Below, one piece after another: positions 1 to 18,219 of a stretch of 64,000 bases of DNA (position 1 is its first letter; the number at the start of each line of letters is the position of its first letter). The stretch comes from Afipia sp. (GTDB lineage Bacteria; Pseudomonadota; Alphaproteobacteria; Rhizobiales; Xanthobacteraceae). The translations under genes were made by a program, and so were the position numbers. Under the pieces are notes generated by a model, which made no database searches, was not told the origin of the DNA, and was given only the letters and a program-made list of their open reading frames with translations. The DNA lies in contig JANQAK010000004.1 of assembly GCA_024707075.1 (NCBI GenBank), positions 186,001 to 250,000 on the forward strand, written 5' to 3'.

Positions 1-1067
1 CAACCCCGGATCACGCCACCATCGCGAAGGTGCTTGGTCTCCCAATGGAGAAGGTTTCGCTCAAGACCATTCTCGCCGGCGGAAGTTTCGGACGTCGCGC
101 CCAGCAGACGGTGCATGTCGCCGCCGAGCTCGCCGAAGTGGCGAAGGCCATCGGTCCCGGCAAGTCCGTGAAGCTGGTGTGGACCCGCGAGGACGACATG
201 CGCGGCGGCTACTACCGTCCGTTCAGCGTGCATCGGATGCGCGGCGTGGTTCGTGACGGCAAGATCGAAGCCTGGAGCGACACCATCGTCGGTCAGTCGA
301 TCATGAAGGGGTCGCCGTTCGAGGCGATGGCGATGAAGGACGGGCTGGATGCGACCGCCTACGAAGGCTCGAACGAGATTCCTTACGATGTTGCCAACTT
401 CACGTGCGACCTGCATCAGGTCGATGTCGGTGTGCCGGTCTTGTGGTGGCGCTCGGTCGGCCACACCCACACCGGCTACGCGGTCGAGGCGTTCGTCGAC
501 GAACTGCTGGAAGCGGCGGGCAAGGATCCTGTCGAAGGCCGTCTCGAACTGATGGGCAAGAAGCCGCGCCATGCCGGCGTGCTTCGCGCTGTCGCCGAAC
601 TGGCCGACTGGAAGAACGCGAAGCTAGAGCCGGGACGTGCGCGTGGCGTCGCGGTGGTCGAGAGCTTCAATACGTTTGTCGCGCAGGTCGTCGAGCTGTC
701 GATGACGGAGGAGGGTCCGAAGGTTCACAAGGTCTGGTGCGCGGTGGACTGCGGCGTCGCCGTCAACCCGGACATCATTCGCGCTCAGATGGAAGGCGGC
801 ATCGGCTTTGGCCTCGGCCACATCCTGTATGCGGATGTGACGATGGAAGACGGTCGCGTGGTGACGGGTAATTTCGACAGCTACCGCTCGTTGCGCATCA
901 ACGAGATGCCCGAGATTCATGTGACGATCGTCAAGTCGAGCGAGAAGCCGACCGGCGTCGGCGAGCCGGGCGTGCCGCCGATCGGTCCCGCCGTTGCCAA
1001 CGCCATGGCGAAGCTCGGGCACACGCGTCCGCGTCAGTTGCCGATCGTGCCGGGAGCGTCAGCATGA
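1..1067 (+). CDS. iorB: Molybdenum hydroxylase large subunit, isoquinoline 1-oxidoreductase beta type (5' part missing)
   Basis: The reading frame is open from base 3, so the gene begins before the window; about 354 C-terminal residues are visible. The protein belongs to the xanthine dehydrogenase/aldehyde oxidase superfamily of molybdopterin enzymes, and the closing part [17 protein letters not shown] is typical of the IorB-type large subunit, which carries the molybdenum cofactor and hydroxylates N-heterocycles or aldehydes. The conserved Glu in GVGEPG is the expected active-site base of this superfamily. Its stop overlaps the start of the next gene by four bases (ATGA), which couples it to a diheme cytochrome c. 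This fits periplasmic-type Ior enzymes that pass electrons to c-type cytochromes. The substrate cannot be told from the sequence. Confidence 0.85.
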   Translation, partial: TPDHATIAKVLGLPMEKVSLKTILAGGSFGRRAQQTVHVAAELAEVAKAIGPGKSVKLVWTREDDMRGGYYRPFSVHRMRGVVRDGKIEAWSDTIVGQSIMKGSPFEAMAMKDGLDATAYEGSNEIPYDVANFTCDLHQVDVGVPVLWWRSVGHTHTGYAVEAFVDELLEAAGKDPVEGRLELMGKKPRHAGVLRAVAELADWKNAKLEPGRARGVAVVESFNTFVAQVVELSMTEEGPKVHKVWCAVDCGVAVNPDIIRAQMEGGIGFGLGHILYADVTMEDGRVVTGNFDSYRSLRINEMPEIHVTIVKSSEKPTGVGEPGVPPIGPAVANAMAKLGHTRPRQLPIVPGASA

Positions 1068-1735
1068 GTTTGCTCAGACAGGGTGTGATGGCGCTCGGCG
1101 CGGGCGCCATCGCCGCGACGCTGCTCGCGTTCTCGGGGCCGGCATTTCGCGGCGAGGCCGATGCGGCAGTGGAGCCGATCAAAAGTCCGGCGGTGCTGAA
1201 GCCGGTATCGAGCTTCGACAAGATCAAGGACAAGAACAAGCGGGCGGTCGCGCTGTTCGAGGAAGCTGGCAAGGTGATCCAGTCGCCGCGTTGCATGAAT
1301 TGCCACCCGGCGACTGAGCGTCCGACGCAGACCGACAGGATGCGTCCGCATATGCCGCTGGTGGTGCGCGGCGAGGGGGGAGTTGGCGCGGCAAGCGGGC
1401 TGGCGTGCAATACCTGTCACCACGATGCAAACTTCGACGCTGCGGGCGTACCCGGCAATCCGAAGTGGGCTTTGGCACCTCTCGAGATGGCCTGGCAGGG
1501 CAAGTCGCTCGGCCAGATCTGCGTGCAGATCAAGGACAAGGAACGCAACGGCGGCAAGGACATGGCCGCGCTGGTGAAGCACATGGCTGAAGATGAACTG
1601 GTCGGGTGGGGCTGGAATCCGGGCGGCAATCGTACCCCGGCTCCGGGAACGCAGAAACAGTTCGGCGAACTCATCAAGGCGTGGGCGGCGGCAGGCGCGG
1701 CCTGTCCGAAAATCCCTGCGGATACAAAGGGTTGA
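1064..1735 (+). CDS. Diheme cytochrome c subunit of the molybdenum hydroxylase
   Basis: This 223-residue protein has an N-terminal hydrophobic signal segment (about residues 7-30, ending near GEADA) and two haem-attachment motifs, CMNCH (about residue 84) and CNTCH (about residue 116). It is therefore an exported diheme cytochrome c. Translation is coupled to the molybdenum hydroxylase gene through an ATGA overlap, so it probably accepts electrons from that enzyme in the periplasm. Proteins of this kind are sometimes annotated only as isoquinoline 1-oxidoreductase subunit. The pairing is seen in the sequence; the electron-transfer partnership is inferred from context. Confidence 0.8.
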   Translation: MSLLRQGVMALGAGAIAATLLAFSGPAFRGEADAAVEPIKSPAVLKPVSSFDKIKDKNKRAVALFEEAGKVIQSPRCMNCHPATERPTQTDRMRPHMPLVVRGEGGVGAASGLACNTCHHDANFDAAGVPGNPKWALAPLEMAWQGKSLGQICVQIKDKERNGGKDMAALVKHMAEDELVGWGWNPGGNRTPAPGTQKQFGELIKAWAAAGAACPKIPADTKG

Positions 1736-2353
1736 ATTCGGAGACCAAGCTGAATATCCAATAGGGAAGTCTCCACGCCGCCGGGCCGGGTGGCTTCTGG
1801 CCCGAAAAATGCTTCAAGGGACCAGAATCCCCTTGGCAACGCGTTCCCGAACCGTTAAACAATCCCTTCCGGGCGTGCTGGCTGTCGCTGGCGCGTCCGT
1901 GTTCGTTTTCCGAAAATCAGACCAATAGGAGCCTATTCCTCGTCGATCATTCCGCATGGATTGCTCACAAGGAAGGGAAACTCTTGTTTTGACGAAAGAA
2001 AATGAGCGGGGGCGTTCTTCGGCGTGAGGCCGGGGAAAACTCCCATCCTGTCCAAGACTGCGGGTGCCTTGCCGAATCCCTTGTGGAAACGGCTTCGCTT
2101 AATGTCCCGCACAGACGGGTGAAAACCGGATTTCGTGACCCGCTGCCAATTCGGTGGCGGCTGCGGATTTGGTTCGAACCTCGACACCTCGTTCGGGCGG
2201 GCCGCAAGGCAAGCCGGGCGAGAGGGCAGGCTTCCGAAATGTCGTCGTGCCCGACGTGTTGAGAGATGAATGTCTCCGAGGCCAGCGGGCAGGACGATCG
2301 GTGCAACCCGGCGGTTCTGTCTCAAGCGGACCGCCAACCGGAAAGAGCTTGCT
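1736..2353 (+). promoter_or_regulatory. Leader region of rplJ-rplL, possible L10 autoregulatory leader
   Basis: These 618 bases hold no convincing gene. The 3' part contains a hairpin with arms 2310-2317 (GGCGGTTC) and 2328-2335 (GGACCGCC), followed by the rplJ ribosome binding site AAAGAG at 2342-2347. A long structured leader in front of rplJ is expected, because L10-(L7/L12) proteins repress their own mRNA through such a leader in many bacteria. I cannot fold the region or match it to a covariance model, so the riboregulator call is tentative. No clear promoter was identified; TTGGCA at 1831 with TAAACA 17 bases later is a weak candidate. Confidence 0.35.
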
Positions 2354-2872
2354 GTGGAACGAGCGGCAAAAAAAGAGGCGGTCGAAACGCTGAACGGGGT
2401 CTTCAAGACCACCGGCGTTGCGGTCGTTGCTCATTATTCCGGCCTGACCGTTGCCCAGATGCAGACTCTGCGGACGCAGATGAAGCGTGCTGGCGCCTCG
2501 GTAAAGGTCTCGAAGAACCGTCTCGCCAAAATTGCTCTTGAAGGCACGGATGTTGTTTCCATCGGTTCCCTGTTGAAGGGGCCGACCGTGATCGCCACCT
2601 CGGACGATCCGGTTGCAGCACCGAAAGTTGCCGTCGAATTCGCCAAGACGAACGAGAAGTTCGTCATCCTTGGCGGTGCGATGGGAACGACTGTCCTGAA
2701 TCCCGACGCTGTGAAGGCGCTTGCCTCGCTGCCGTCGCTGGATGAACTGCGCGCAAAGATCGTCGGCCTCCTTGTGGCGCCTGCGACCAAGATCGCCCAG
2801 CTCTCCACCGCGCCTGCTGCGAAGCTGGCCCGCGTGGTTCAGGCCTATGCCTCGAAGAGTGAAGCGGCGTGA
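2354..2872 (+). CDS. rplJ: 50S ribosomal protein L10
   Basis: The 172-residue product is L10, the base of the ribosomal stalk that binds L7/L12 dimers through its C-terminal helix and recruits translation factors. The GTG start at 2354 gives the family N-terminus [14 protein letters not shown] and is preceded by AAAGAG six bases upstream; an earlier in-frame start at 2270 would add 28 unrelated residues and is rejected. The gene sits 51 bases before rplL. Unusually, rplK and rplA are not upstream; a molybdenum hydroxylase operon is. Confidence 0.95.
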   Translation: MERAAKKEAVETLNGVFKTTGVAVVAHYSGLTVAQMQTLRTQMKRAGASVKVSKNRLAKIALEGTDVVSIGSLLKGPTVIATSDDPVAAPKVAVEFAKTNEKFVILGGAMGTTVLNPDAVKALASLPSLDELRAKIVGLLVAPATKIAQLSTAPAAKLARVVQAYASKSEAA

Positions 2873-2923
2873 CGCCATTCTCCATCTCAACTGGTTCGAA
2901 CTGATACGCTAAGGAAACATAAA

Positions 2924-3301
<378 letters not shown>

Positions 3302-3331
3302 TCGCGGCGTAGCCGACGATTACGAAATTGC

Positions 3332-3373
3332 ATCCCCGGACGAGTGAGGCGAAGCCGAGCGCGATCCGGGGAT
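3332..3373. repeat. Imperfect palindrome ATCCCCGGA...TCCGGGGAT
   Basis: Nine-base inverted arms at 3332-3340 and 3365-3373 enclose a 24-base loop. Such ATCCCCGG palindromes are common between genes in Bradyrhizobium-like genomes. It lies 30 bases after the rplL stop and could act as an mRNA-stabilising or attenuating hairpin; that role is inferred. Confidence 0.6.
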
Positions 3374-3390
3374 CGCTAAAGGAAAAAGAC

Positions 3391-3468
3391 GTGGATGGCC
3401 GGGTCAAGTCCGGCCATGACGGATAAAAATATGTGGATGGCCGGTCCTTCGGGTCCGGCCGGACACAT
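3391..3468. repeat. Two tandem GTGGATGGCCGG palindromes
   Basis: Two hairpin units follow each other. In the first, ATGGCCGG (3395-3402) pairs with CCGGCCAT (3410-3417). The second starts with the same GTGGATGGCCGG at 3433 and closes with CCGGCCGGACAC near 3466. The shared 12-base start shows they are copies of one repeat family, common in intergenic DNA of this bacterial group. Confidence 0.6.
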
Positions 3469-3848
3469 TAAAGTGTGACGGTTCGATGATTGACCCCCTC
3501 GAATCGCCGCGATTGCCGCCCATATAGGCGGAGGCACGAAAGGACGGATCGCCCTTTGAAACCCGGAACGAGTTCAAGGCGGGACGTCGGGAGACGAGAG
3601 ATTTCGGGCTTTAACAGGCCGTAGGATTTGTTTTGACGGGCAGGGCGCCACCAGCGCCCCGCGCGTCATTTTGCGTCTTGAGATTCGGAACGGGATGTCC
3701 CGCCGCCTGAAGCTCGGATGCCGCGATACTCGGGCAATTTGCTTGGGCGATTTGAAATTCAACCCGGGGGCGGTGCCCATCGCACTCCGGAAGATGCCGC
3801 CAGCGGACCCATGTTGGGAAGGTTTGGGCGGCGAAATGAGAGGCCACG

Positions 3849-7978
<4,130 letters not shown>

Positions 7979-7990
7979 TTTGATTTTCTG

Positions 7991-8095
7991 CCTCTCCCGC
8001 TTGCGGGGGAGGTCGCCGGACGTAGTCCGGCGGGTGGGGAAGCTCTTATTTTCTGAGCTTCCCCCTCCTGACCCTCCCCCGTAAGCGGGAGAGGG
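7991..8095. repeat. Long intergenic palindromic repeat between rpoB and rpoC
   Basis: The element starts with CCTCTCCCGCTTGCGGGGGA and ends with CCCCCGTAAGCGGGAGAGG, so its two ends are inverted copies, and GGGGAAGCTC/GAGCTTCCCC forms an inner stem. A second copy of the family lies at 49787-49911 and a half copy at 61812-61866. It fills almost the entire rpoB-rpoC spacer. Confidence 0.75.
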
Positions 8096-8148
8096 AAATA
8101 GAATTCGGAATTTGCTGCCGGTGACGATCGGCAAGCGAGGAGAAGACG

Positions 8149-12347
<4,199 letters not shown>

Positions 12348-12380
12348 TCCGCTGCGGAGACATGACGCCTCAAGATAGGA

Positions 12381-12407
12381 AAAGGCCGCCCACAGGGCGG
12401 CCTTTTT
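12381..12407 (+). terminator. Rho-independent terminator of the rplJ-rpoC operon
   Basis: An 11-base stem AAAGGCCGCCC (12381-12391) with loop ACA pairs with GGGCGGCCTTT, and the T-run extends to 12407. It lies 34 bases after the rpoC stop. Confidence 0.9.
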
Positions 12408-12812
12408 CGTGTGCGGCGTCCGGATTGTGGGCAAGATGCCACACCGTAGCAAAAACCCAAGATAATCGAGGGGCTTAACCCATTTGGGGGATGTTGCTGC
12501 CGGAGCCGACTCTATTGTGGCGGTGTTCTGTGACCATCCAAGATAAGAAAAAAGACGAATTGGGCCGGGGGATTTAAAGACAAACGCGGAATATTTGAAA
12601 AGCCATAGGACATGATCGCCTCGCGGTGATTATTTTGGTGTCCGTGGCTCGGGATATGGGCATCAGTCTCCAAGGCCAGCGGAAGCTGGCCTTTTTTGTG
12701 CCGGTGGTCCTGTGAGTTGGCTGCCATGCCGGAAGGTTGACTTAAGGACGATAGCGCAACCCCTGCGTGCGGGGTAGGCTATTGCTTGCAACCCCGGTTT
12801 TGAGGCGGGCAT
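12408..12812. other. rpoC-luxR intergenic region
   Basis: These 405 bases contain no supported protein gene. They hold an orphan terminator at 12672-12698, listed separately, which implies a transcript arriving from the left that is not the rpoC mRNA. No promoter could be assigned with confidence. Confidence 0.4.
12672..12698 (+). terminator. Orphan rho-independent terminator
   Basis: The stem GGCCAGC (12674-12680) with loop GGAA pairs with GCTGGCC and is followed by six T. No gene ends just upstream on this strand since rpoC has its own terminator about 270 bases earlier. It could end an unannotated small RNA or act as a second-line terminator. Confidence 0.6.
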
Positions 12813-13925
12813 TTGGCCGATCTGTTCGATGAAACGCTGGCGGACCGCATCTACGAAGCAGCGGTCGTTCCCGAGCTTTGGCCCGAGGTGCTTGGCGAGA
12901 TGTCGAACGCAGTCGGCGGGGCCGGGGCCGTCTTGTTCACCGCCAATAGCGCCCAGATGGGCTGGACCACTTCGGCCGATCTCCATGACATTTTCACAGA
13001 GTTTGTCCGTGACGGCTGGGCTGCGATCAACCCGCGGCCGGTGCGGCTCGGGGCGGCGAACCATGCCGGGTTTGTCCGCGACAGCGACTTCTTCACCAAT
13101 GAGGAAATGGATAGCGATCCGGTCTATGGCTATTACAGAAAAAATGGCCTCGGCTGGGCGACCGGCACGATGCTGGATACGCCATCGGGCGACTCGATCA
13201 TTTTCTCTTTTGAACGTGCCCATGCCAAAGGCCCGGTCCCGATCGAGACCGTGAAGCAATTTGATCTTCTGCGTCCTCATCTCGCGCGTAGCGCGCTCCT
13301 GTCGTCGCGGCTCGGTCTGGAACGGGCCAAGGCGATGGCGGAGGCTTTGCAATCGCTGGGGTTGCCGGGCGCCGTGCTGCGCAGCGGCGGCAGGGTTCTC
13401 GCCGTCAATGACGCGCTCGAACGGCTGATGCCGTCCCTGGTGCAGGACCGTCGCGAACGTTTGCACCTTTCCGATGGCGCAGCCGATGCCCTGCTTGAAG
13501 ATGCGCTGGCGCGCGGGTCGCTTACGGGTGGTCCGGTTGCGGTGAATTCGATTCCCGTGGCGGCAACGGACGAACATCCGCCGATGATCCTTCATCTGTT
13601 GCCGATCCACGGCGCGGCCCACGACGTCTTCTCGCGGGCCACCTCGCTGCTCGTGATCACGCCGGTTGACCGCGCCGTCGTGCCGACGGCCAAAGTGCTG
13701 CAAGGCCTGTTCGATCTCACGCCGGCCGAAGCGAGGGTGGCGCGGGGCATTAGCGAGGCACAGACCGTAGAGGGGCTGGCCTTGTCCGCGGGGGTATCCG
13801 TCGAGACGGTCCGCAGCCAGCTCAAGGCCGTGCTGTCGAAAACCGGCCTGTCCCGCCAGCAGGAACTGATCAATCTGCTGGCCGGGAGCATGTTACCGGC
13901 GTCAAAAATGCCTCCCTCGGCCTGA
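12813..13925 (+). CDS. LuxR-type helix-turn-helix transcriptional regulator
   Basis: The 370-residue protein ends in a LuxR/FixJ-type DNA-binding domain (about residues 300-360): LFDLTPAEARVARGISEAQTV, then the recognition helix GVSVETVRSQLKAVLSKTGL. The N-terminal 290 residues have no recognised sensor motif; proteins of this size and layout are common in Bradyrhizobium relatives. The start is a TTG with GAGGCGGG upstream; no better ATG exists nearby. It stands alone, in the same direction as the FAD/methyltransferase gene 168 bases downstream, which makes that gene a possible target. The ligand is unknown. Confidence 0.75.
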   Translation: MADLFDETLADRIYEAAVVPELWPEVLGEMSNAVGGAGAVLFTANSAQMGWTTSADLHDIFTEFVRDGWAAINPRPVRLGAANHAGFVRDSDFFTNEEMDSDPVYGYYRKNGLGWATGTMLDTPSGDSIIFSFERAHAKGPVPIETVKQFDLLRPHLARSALLSSRLGLERAKAMAEALQSLGLPGAVLRSGGRVLAVNDALERLMPSLVQDRRERLHLSDGAADALLEDALARGSLTGGPVAVNSIPVAATDEHPPMILHLLPIHGAAHDVFSRATSLLVITPVDRAVVPTAKVLQGLFDLTPAEARVARGISEAQTVEGLALSAGVSVETVRSQLKAVLSKTGLSRQQELINLLAGSMLPASKMPPSA

Positions 13926-14093
13926 CAAACAGGCCAAAACGCCCGGAATCCTCCCTGTATTGCGCCCGATCAGCTTTTTTCGCGCCAGATCGTGCTTTGT
14001 TCATCTTCCCTTCAGATGAAAAACGCATTTGTTTAAGGTGAGTTAGACCGGCTCTAAACCCGAATGGGACGCCGGCGAGGGGCGAAGGACGTT

Positions 14094-16149
14094 ATGCTCG
14101 ATCTGGCAATAGTCGGCGGTGGCCCGGGCGGGCTGATGAGCGCCTGGTACCTGAGGAAGAAACTTGGGGCGCTTTGCCGCGTCACCATCTACGAGGCGTC
14201 TGACCGCGTCGGCGGTAAGATACTGACGAAAAAAATTCGACACCGCGCCCGCGATGTACGAGGCGGGCGTCGCCGAAATCTACGACTACTCCATGACGGG
14301 ACCGGACCCGCTGCGCGAGCTGGTCCAGCATTTCGGGTTGCAGACCATTCCGATGGACGCCGAGCAGGTTCAACTCGACGGCGTGCTGCTCGACGACGTG
14401 CCCGGCATGCGCCGCAAGTACGGTCCGCAGACTGCGAAGGCCATCGAAGACTTCCGCAAGCTCTGCACCAAGATGGTGTCGCCGACAGAATACTATGAAG
14501 GCGTCGGCGCGCACGACAACGAGCATCCGTGGGCCTACGTCAGCGCCGAGGAACTGCTGGATCGCGAAGTCGCGGACCCGGTGGCGAAGCACTTTCTCAA
14601 GGTCATGGCGCGCTCAGACATCGCCACCGAGCCGCACAACACCAACGGGCTGAACGCCCTGAAGAACTTCGTGATGGATGTAGACGGCTATATCGGCCTC
14701 TACTCGATCCAGAACGGCAACGAACAGCTCATCCATAGCCTGCGCAGCGAGATCGATGCCGAGATCCTGTTGAACCATCGCGTGCTCAAGGTCGGCAAGG
14801 CGGATTCCGGCCGCTACGCCATCAACATGATGAACGGCAAGGGGCCGGTCACCAAGGAGCACGATCTGGTCGTGATGTGCCTGCCGCATTCATGGCTCGC
14901 CACCATGCGCTGGGACGGCGAGTTGCTTCGCCATTCGATGGTCAAGCACATCGCGTATTTCGACCGGCCCGCGCATTACCTGCGCGTCTCGATTTTGTTC
15001 GACGAGCCGTTCTGGGGCGACAAGGTCCCGGGGGCGTGGTGGATGTCGGAAGCCTTTGGCGGCTGCTGCATCTACGTCGAAGGAGCGCGGCACGATGTCG
15101 GCCGCAATGGCGTGCTGAACTGGCTGATTCCGGGGTCCGATGCGCTGGCCTTCGCCAATCTCAGCGACGAGGAGCTGATCGACGCGGCGATCAAGTCGCT
15201 GCCGAAAGCATTCGGCGATGCCCGTTCGCATTTCCTGGAAGGCAAGATCCATCGCTGGCTGTCGTCGGTGAACGCCATTCCGGGCGGCTTGCCCGCGCGC
15301 GATGTGATGACCAACCATCATCCCGAGCCGCACGAGCATCCGGGCCTTGTCGTCGTCGGCGACTACCTGTTCGATTCGACGCTGAACGGTCTGCTGGACT
15401 CGTCCGACGCCGCCACCGACATCATCCTCACCCAGATGATCAAGTTGCGCTATGAGCGCGGCGAGGGCGGCAATGTGCCGTCCGACAAGATCGACCGTGC
15501 CTATTTCGACAACTATCGCAACGTCGGCCCTTATGCCGAAGTCTGGAATCAGTTCACCGATCCGGATTATCTGATGAACCTCGTCAAGATCGTCTGGAAT
15601 CGCGCGAAGGGTTACAAGTTGCTGGTGGCCGGTTCGGCGAGCGGAGAGCTGGTCGGTGCCTTGCGCGAGCGCGGCATCGATGCCTGGGGCGTAGAGAACA
15701 ACCGCTATATCCATGGCAAGACGCCGAAGGCGCTACGCAAGTACAACAAGCTCGGCTCGCTGACCAAGCTGCCGTTCAAGACCGGCGAGTTCGACTTCGT
15801 TTATGAAACGAGCCTGTGTCATGTGTCTGACAGGCAGGTGACGCGCGCCGTCCGCGAACTCAATCGCGTGGTGAAGATCGGCTTCGTGTTCGGCTCGATC
15901 ACCAGCGACATGGCTCCGGCGCTGATCGACCGCTACGATCTGCTGCGTGGTGTCAAGAAACTAGGCACCTGGTGGGAATGGTCCGAACTGTTTTTCGGCA
16001 ACGGCTTCGATCTCTCCATGCACCGCCGCGATTGCACGGATGCGGTGTGGGACGCGACGCTGGCCGCCAACAAGGGCCCCGGCGACTGGTACGCGGACGC
16101 CGACAGCCTGCGTTATTCGTTCTTTGACAAGGTTGCCGCCGACGACTAA
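14094..16149 (+). CDS. FAD-dependent oxidoreductase fused to a SAM-dependent methyltransferase (apparent 1-base insertion at 14229-14235)
   Basis: The first 40 residues hold a dinucleotide-binding fold (IVGGGPGGLMSAWYL, then YEASDRVGGKIL) of the amine oxidase/UDP-galactopyranose-mutase-like flavoprotein kind. The flavoprotein part seems to reach about residue 480. The last 180 residues hold a class I methyltransferase fold with motif I KLLVAGSASGELVGALRE. A run of seven A at 14229-14235 breaks the frame; with six A the protein reads KILTKKFDTAPAMYEAGVAEIYDY without interruption, giving about 684 residues. The start at 14094 is preceded by GCGAAGGA. It is followed 80 bases later by an ABC exporter gene. 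The substrate is unknown. Confidence 0.7.
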
Positions 16150-16229
16150 TCGCTTGGGGCAGGGGCGGCCAATCCGGCCGCTGCGACCAGTGAGAACGGC
16201 TTTTTCGGCCGTGCAGCGACGGTTCCTTC

Positions 16230-18188
16230 ATGCCGACCAGGCCGCCCACCTCGGATACCGACAAGCCAGCGCCGGGCAAGCCGTTTGATGACGAGGCGGC
16301 GGGCCTTGCCGCCGCGCAGGCCGATATGCCCCTGCCGCCGGAACTGGACGACATCGACGACGATGACGACGACGAGGATCTCGTCGCCTATACCGCGAGC
16401 GAGGCGGCCGGCGCCTTCGCGACCGTCTGGCGGTTCACCAAGCCGCACCTGAAGAACTACAAGGCCGCGGCAGCCTTTGTGGCGGTCGGTCTTTTCATCG
16501 AGACGTTGTTCAACGTCATCATGCCGCTCAGCCTGAAATACCTGATCGACGACGCGCTCGGCGAAGAGGATTTTCAGGCGCTCACCACCATCCTGACCGT
16601 GCTGGCGGTGGCCGGTATCATCACGTCCATCGTTGCTGTCTGGTACGAGCGCTGGGACGCGCGGCTTGCGGCATCCGTTATTTCCGATGTTCGCGCCCGG
16701 CTGTTCGAGCATGTCCAGAACCTGCCGGCGGCTTTTTTCGGCCGCACCAAGCGCGGCGAAATCCTGTCGCGGTTTTCCGTGGACATGGCCGGTTACGAAT
16801 CCTCGGTCAAGCATTTCGCCAACAGCGCGGCACTGCCGTTCCTCGAACTGATTGCCGGCATCGGCTTGATGATCTGGCTGAACTGGCAACTCGCCGCGGT
16901 GGCGCTGCTGGTATTTCCGATCACGCTGATCGGCCCGCGCATCCTGACGCCGAAGGCGGTGCAGGCCAACTACGAGCAGAAGGTCAACGAGTCCGCGATC
17001 CTCGGCGTGGTGCAGGAAAACGTCGCGGCGCAGATGGTGGTGAAAGCCTTCGGCTTGCAGCGCAAGGCGTTCGGCTGGTTCTCGTTCCGCAACAACGCGG
17101 CGCGCCGCTCGATGGCCGACGCGACGTTTCTCTCCACGATGGTGGAGCGGACCGTCACCATTTCGGTGTTGCTGCTTCACCTGATCGTGCTGGCGATCGG
17201 CGCGTATCTCGCCACCATCGGCAAGATCTCGGTCGGGACCTTCGTCACGTTCGAGAGCGCGTTCTGGGAAATTTCCTACAACATCGCCCATCTGATGCAC
17301 TTCATTCCCGTGGCGATCACGGCGTCCGCCGCGGTGCGCCACATGGAAGAACTGCTCGACGAGCCGACCCGCGGCGCGGACCGCCCCGGCGCGCCGGACC
17401 TGCCGCGCATCACCGACAACATCACATTCGACCGCGTGGTCTTCAAATACGAAGGCAGCGACGCCACGGTTCTGGACGGCCTTTCACTGAAGATCGGCGT
17501 CGGCAAGAATATTGCCATCGTGGGACCGAGCGGCTCCGGAAAGAGCACGCTGCTCAATCTCATTCTGCGCCTCTATGTGCCGAACGAGGGCAGGGTGACC
17601 ATCGACGGCGTCGACATCCGCAAGGTGACGCGGGACTCGCTGCGCAAGAGCATGGCGGTGGTGTTCCAGGAAAACATGCTGTTCAACATGTCGATCCGCG
17701 AGAACATTCGCCTCGGCAAGGACGGCGCGACCGACGCTGAGGTCGAGGACGCGGCGAAGAAGGCCGAGATACATCGTTACATCATGACGCTGCCGCAGAA
17801 GTACGACACAGTGGTCGGCGAGCGCGGCGACACGCTGTCTGGCGGACAGCGCCAGCGCATCGCGATCGCGCGTGCCATCGTCCGCAATCCCTCGGTGCTA
17901 TTGCTGGATGAAGCGACATCGGCGCTCGACCAGACCACGGAAGCCGCGATCAACCGCACGCTGCTCAAGGTCGCCAAGGGCCGCACCATGATCTTCTCGA
18001 CCCATCGGCTGACGTCGGTGGTGGACATGGACGAAATCATCGTCATCAGCAACGGCAAGGCCATCGAGCGCGGGCCGCATGCCGAGTTGTTGGCTGCGAA
18101 TGGTATGTACCGGCAGCTATGGGACGACCAGCTTCACAAGTCGCATCACCCTGCCGAGGATGATGACGACGAGGATGACGACGAATAA
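16230..18188 (+). CDS. ABC transporter, fused permease and ATP-binding protein
   Basis: The 652-residue protein is a half-size ABC exporter. An acidic N-terminal extension (about residues 1-60, with an Asp-rich DDIDDDDDDEDL) precedes a six-helix transmembrane domain (about 75-370) and an ATPase domain with Walker A GPSGSGKST (about residue 433), signature LSGGQRQRIAIARAI and Walker B VLLLDEATSALD. The C-terminus is again acidic (EDDDDEDDDE). Such proteins work as dimers and export lipids, peptides or metabolites. It follows the FAD/methyltransferase gene and may export its product; this is inferred from position only. Confidence 0.85.
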   Translation: MPTRPPTSDTDKPAPGKPFDDEAAGLAAAQADMPLPPELDDIDDDDDDEDLVAYTASEAAGAFATVWRFTKPHLKNYKAAAAFVAVGLFIETLFNVIMPLSLKYLIDDALGEEDFQALTTILTVLAVAGIITSIVAVWYERWDARLAASVISDVRARLFEHVQNLPAAFFGRTKRGEILSRFSVDMAGYESSVKHFANSAALPFLELIAGIGLMIWLNWQLAAVALLVFPITLIGPRILTPKAVQANYEQKVNESAILGVVQENVAAQMVVKAFGLQRKAFGWFSFRNNAARRSMADATFLSTMVERTVTISVLLLHLIVLAIGAYLATIGKISVGTFVTFESAFWEISYNIAHLMHFIPVAITASAAVRHMEELLDEPTRGADRPGAPDLPRITDNITFDRVVFKYEGSDATVLDGLSLKIGVGKNIAIVGPSGSGKSTLLNLILRLYVPNEGRVTIDGVDIRKVTRDSLRKSMAVVFQENMLFNMSIRENIRLGKDGATDAEVEDAAKKAEIHRYIMTLPQKYDTVVGERGDTLSGGQRQRIAIARAIVRNPSVLLLDEATSALDQTTEAAINRTLLKVAKGRTMIFSTHRLTSVVDMDEIIVISNGKAIERGPHAELLAANGMYRQLWDDQLHKSHHPAEDDDDEDDDE

Positions 18189-18219
18189 TCGTTCCGGGCG
18201 TTTGTCGCCGGGGCGCCGT

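Larger units (their letters stand above)
3302..3848. other. rplL-rpoB intergenic region
   Basis: No gene is supported in these 547 bases. The first 170 bases are occupied by palindromic elements listed separately. The remainder up to the rpoB ribosome binding site (GAGAGG just before the ATG at 3849) shows no obvious promoter. A processing or attenuation role is possible, since this spacer in other bacteria sets the ratio between L7/L12 and RNA polymerase expression, but nothing here proves it. Confidence 0.5.

Noticed and set aside
13921-13944. Hairpin GGCCTGACAAACAGGCC after the LuxR gene as a terminator
   Set aside because: The stem is only six base pairs and is followed by A, not T, on the coding strand.
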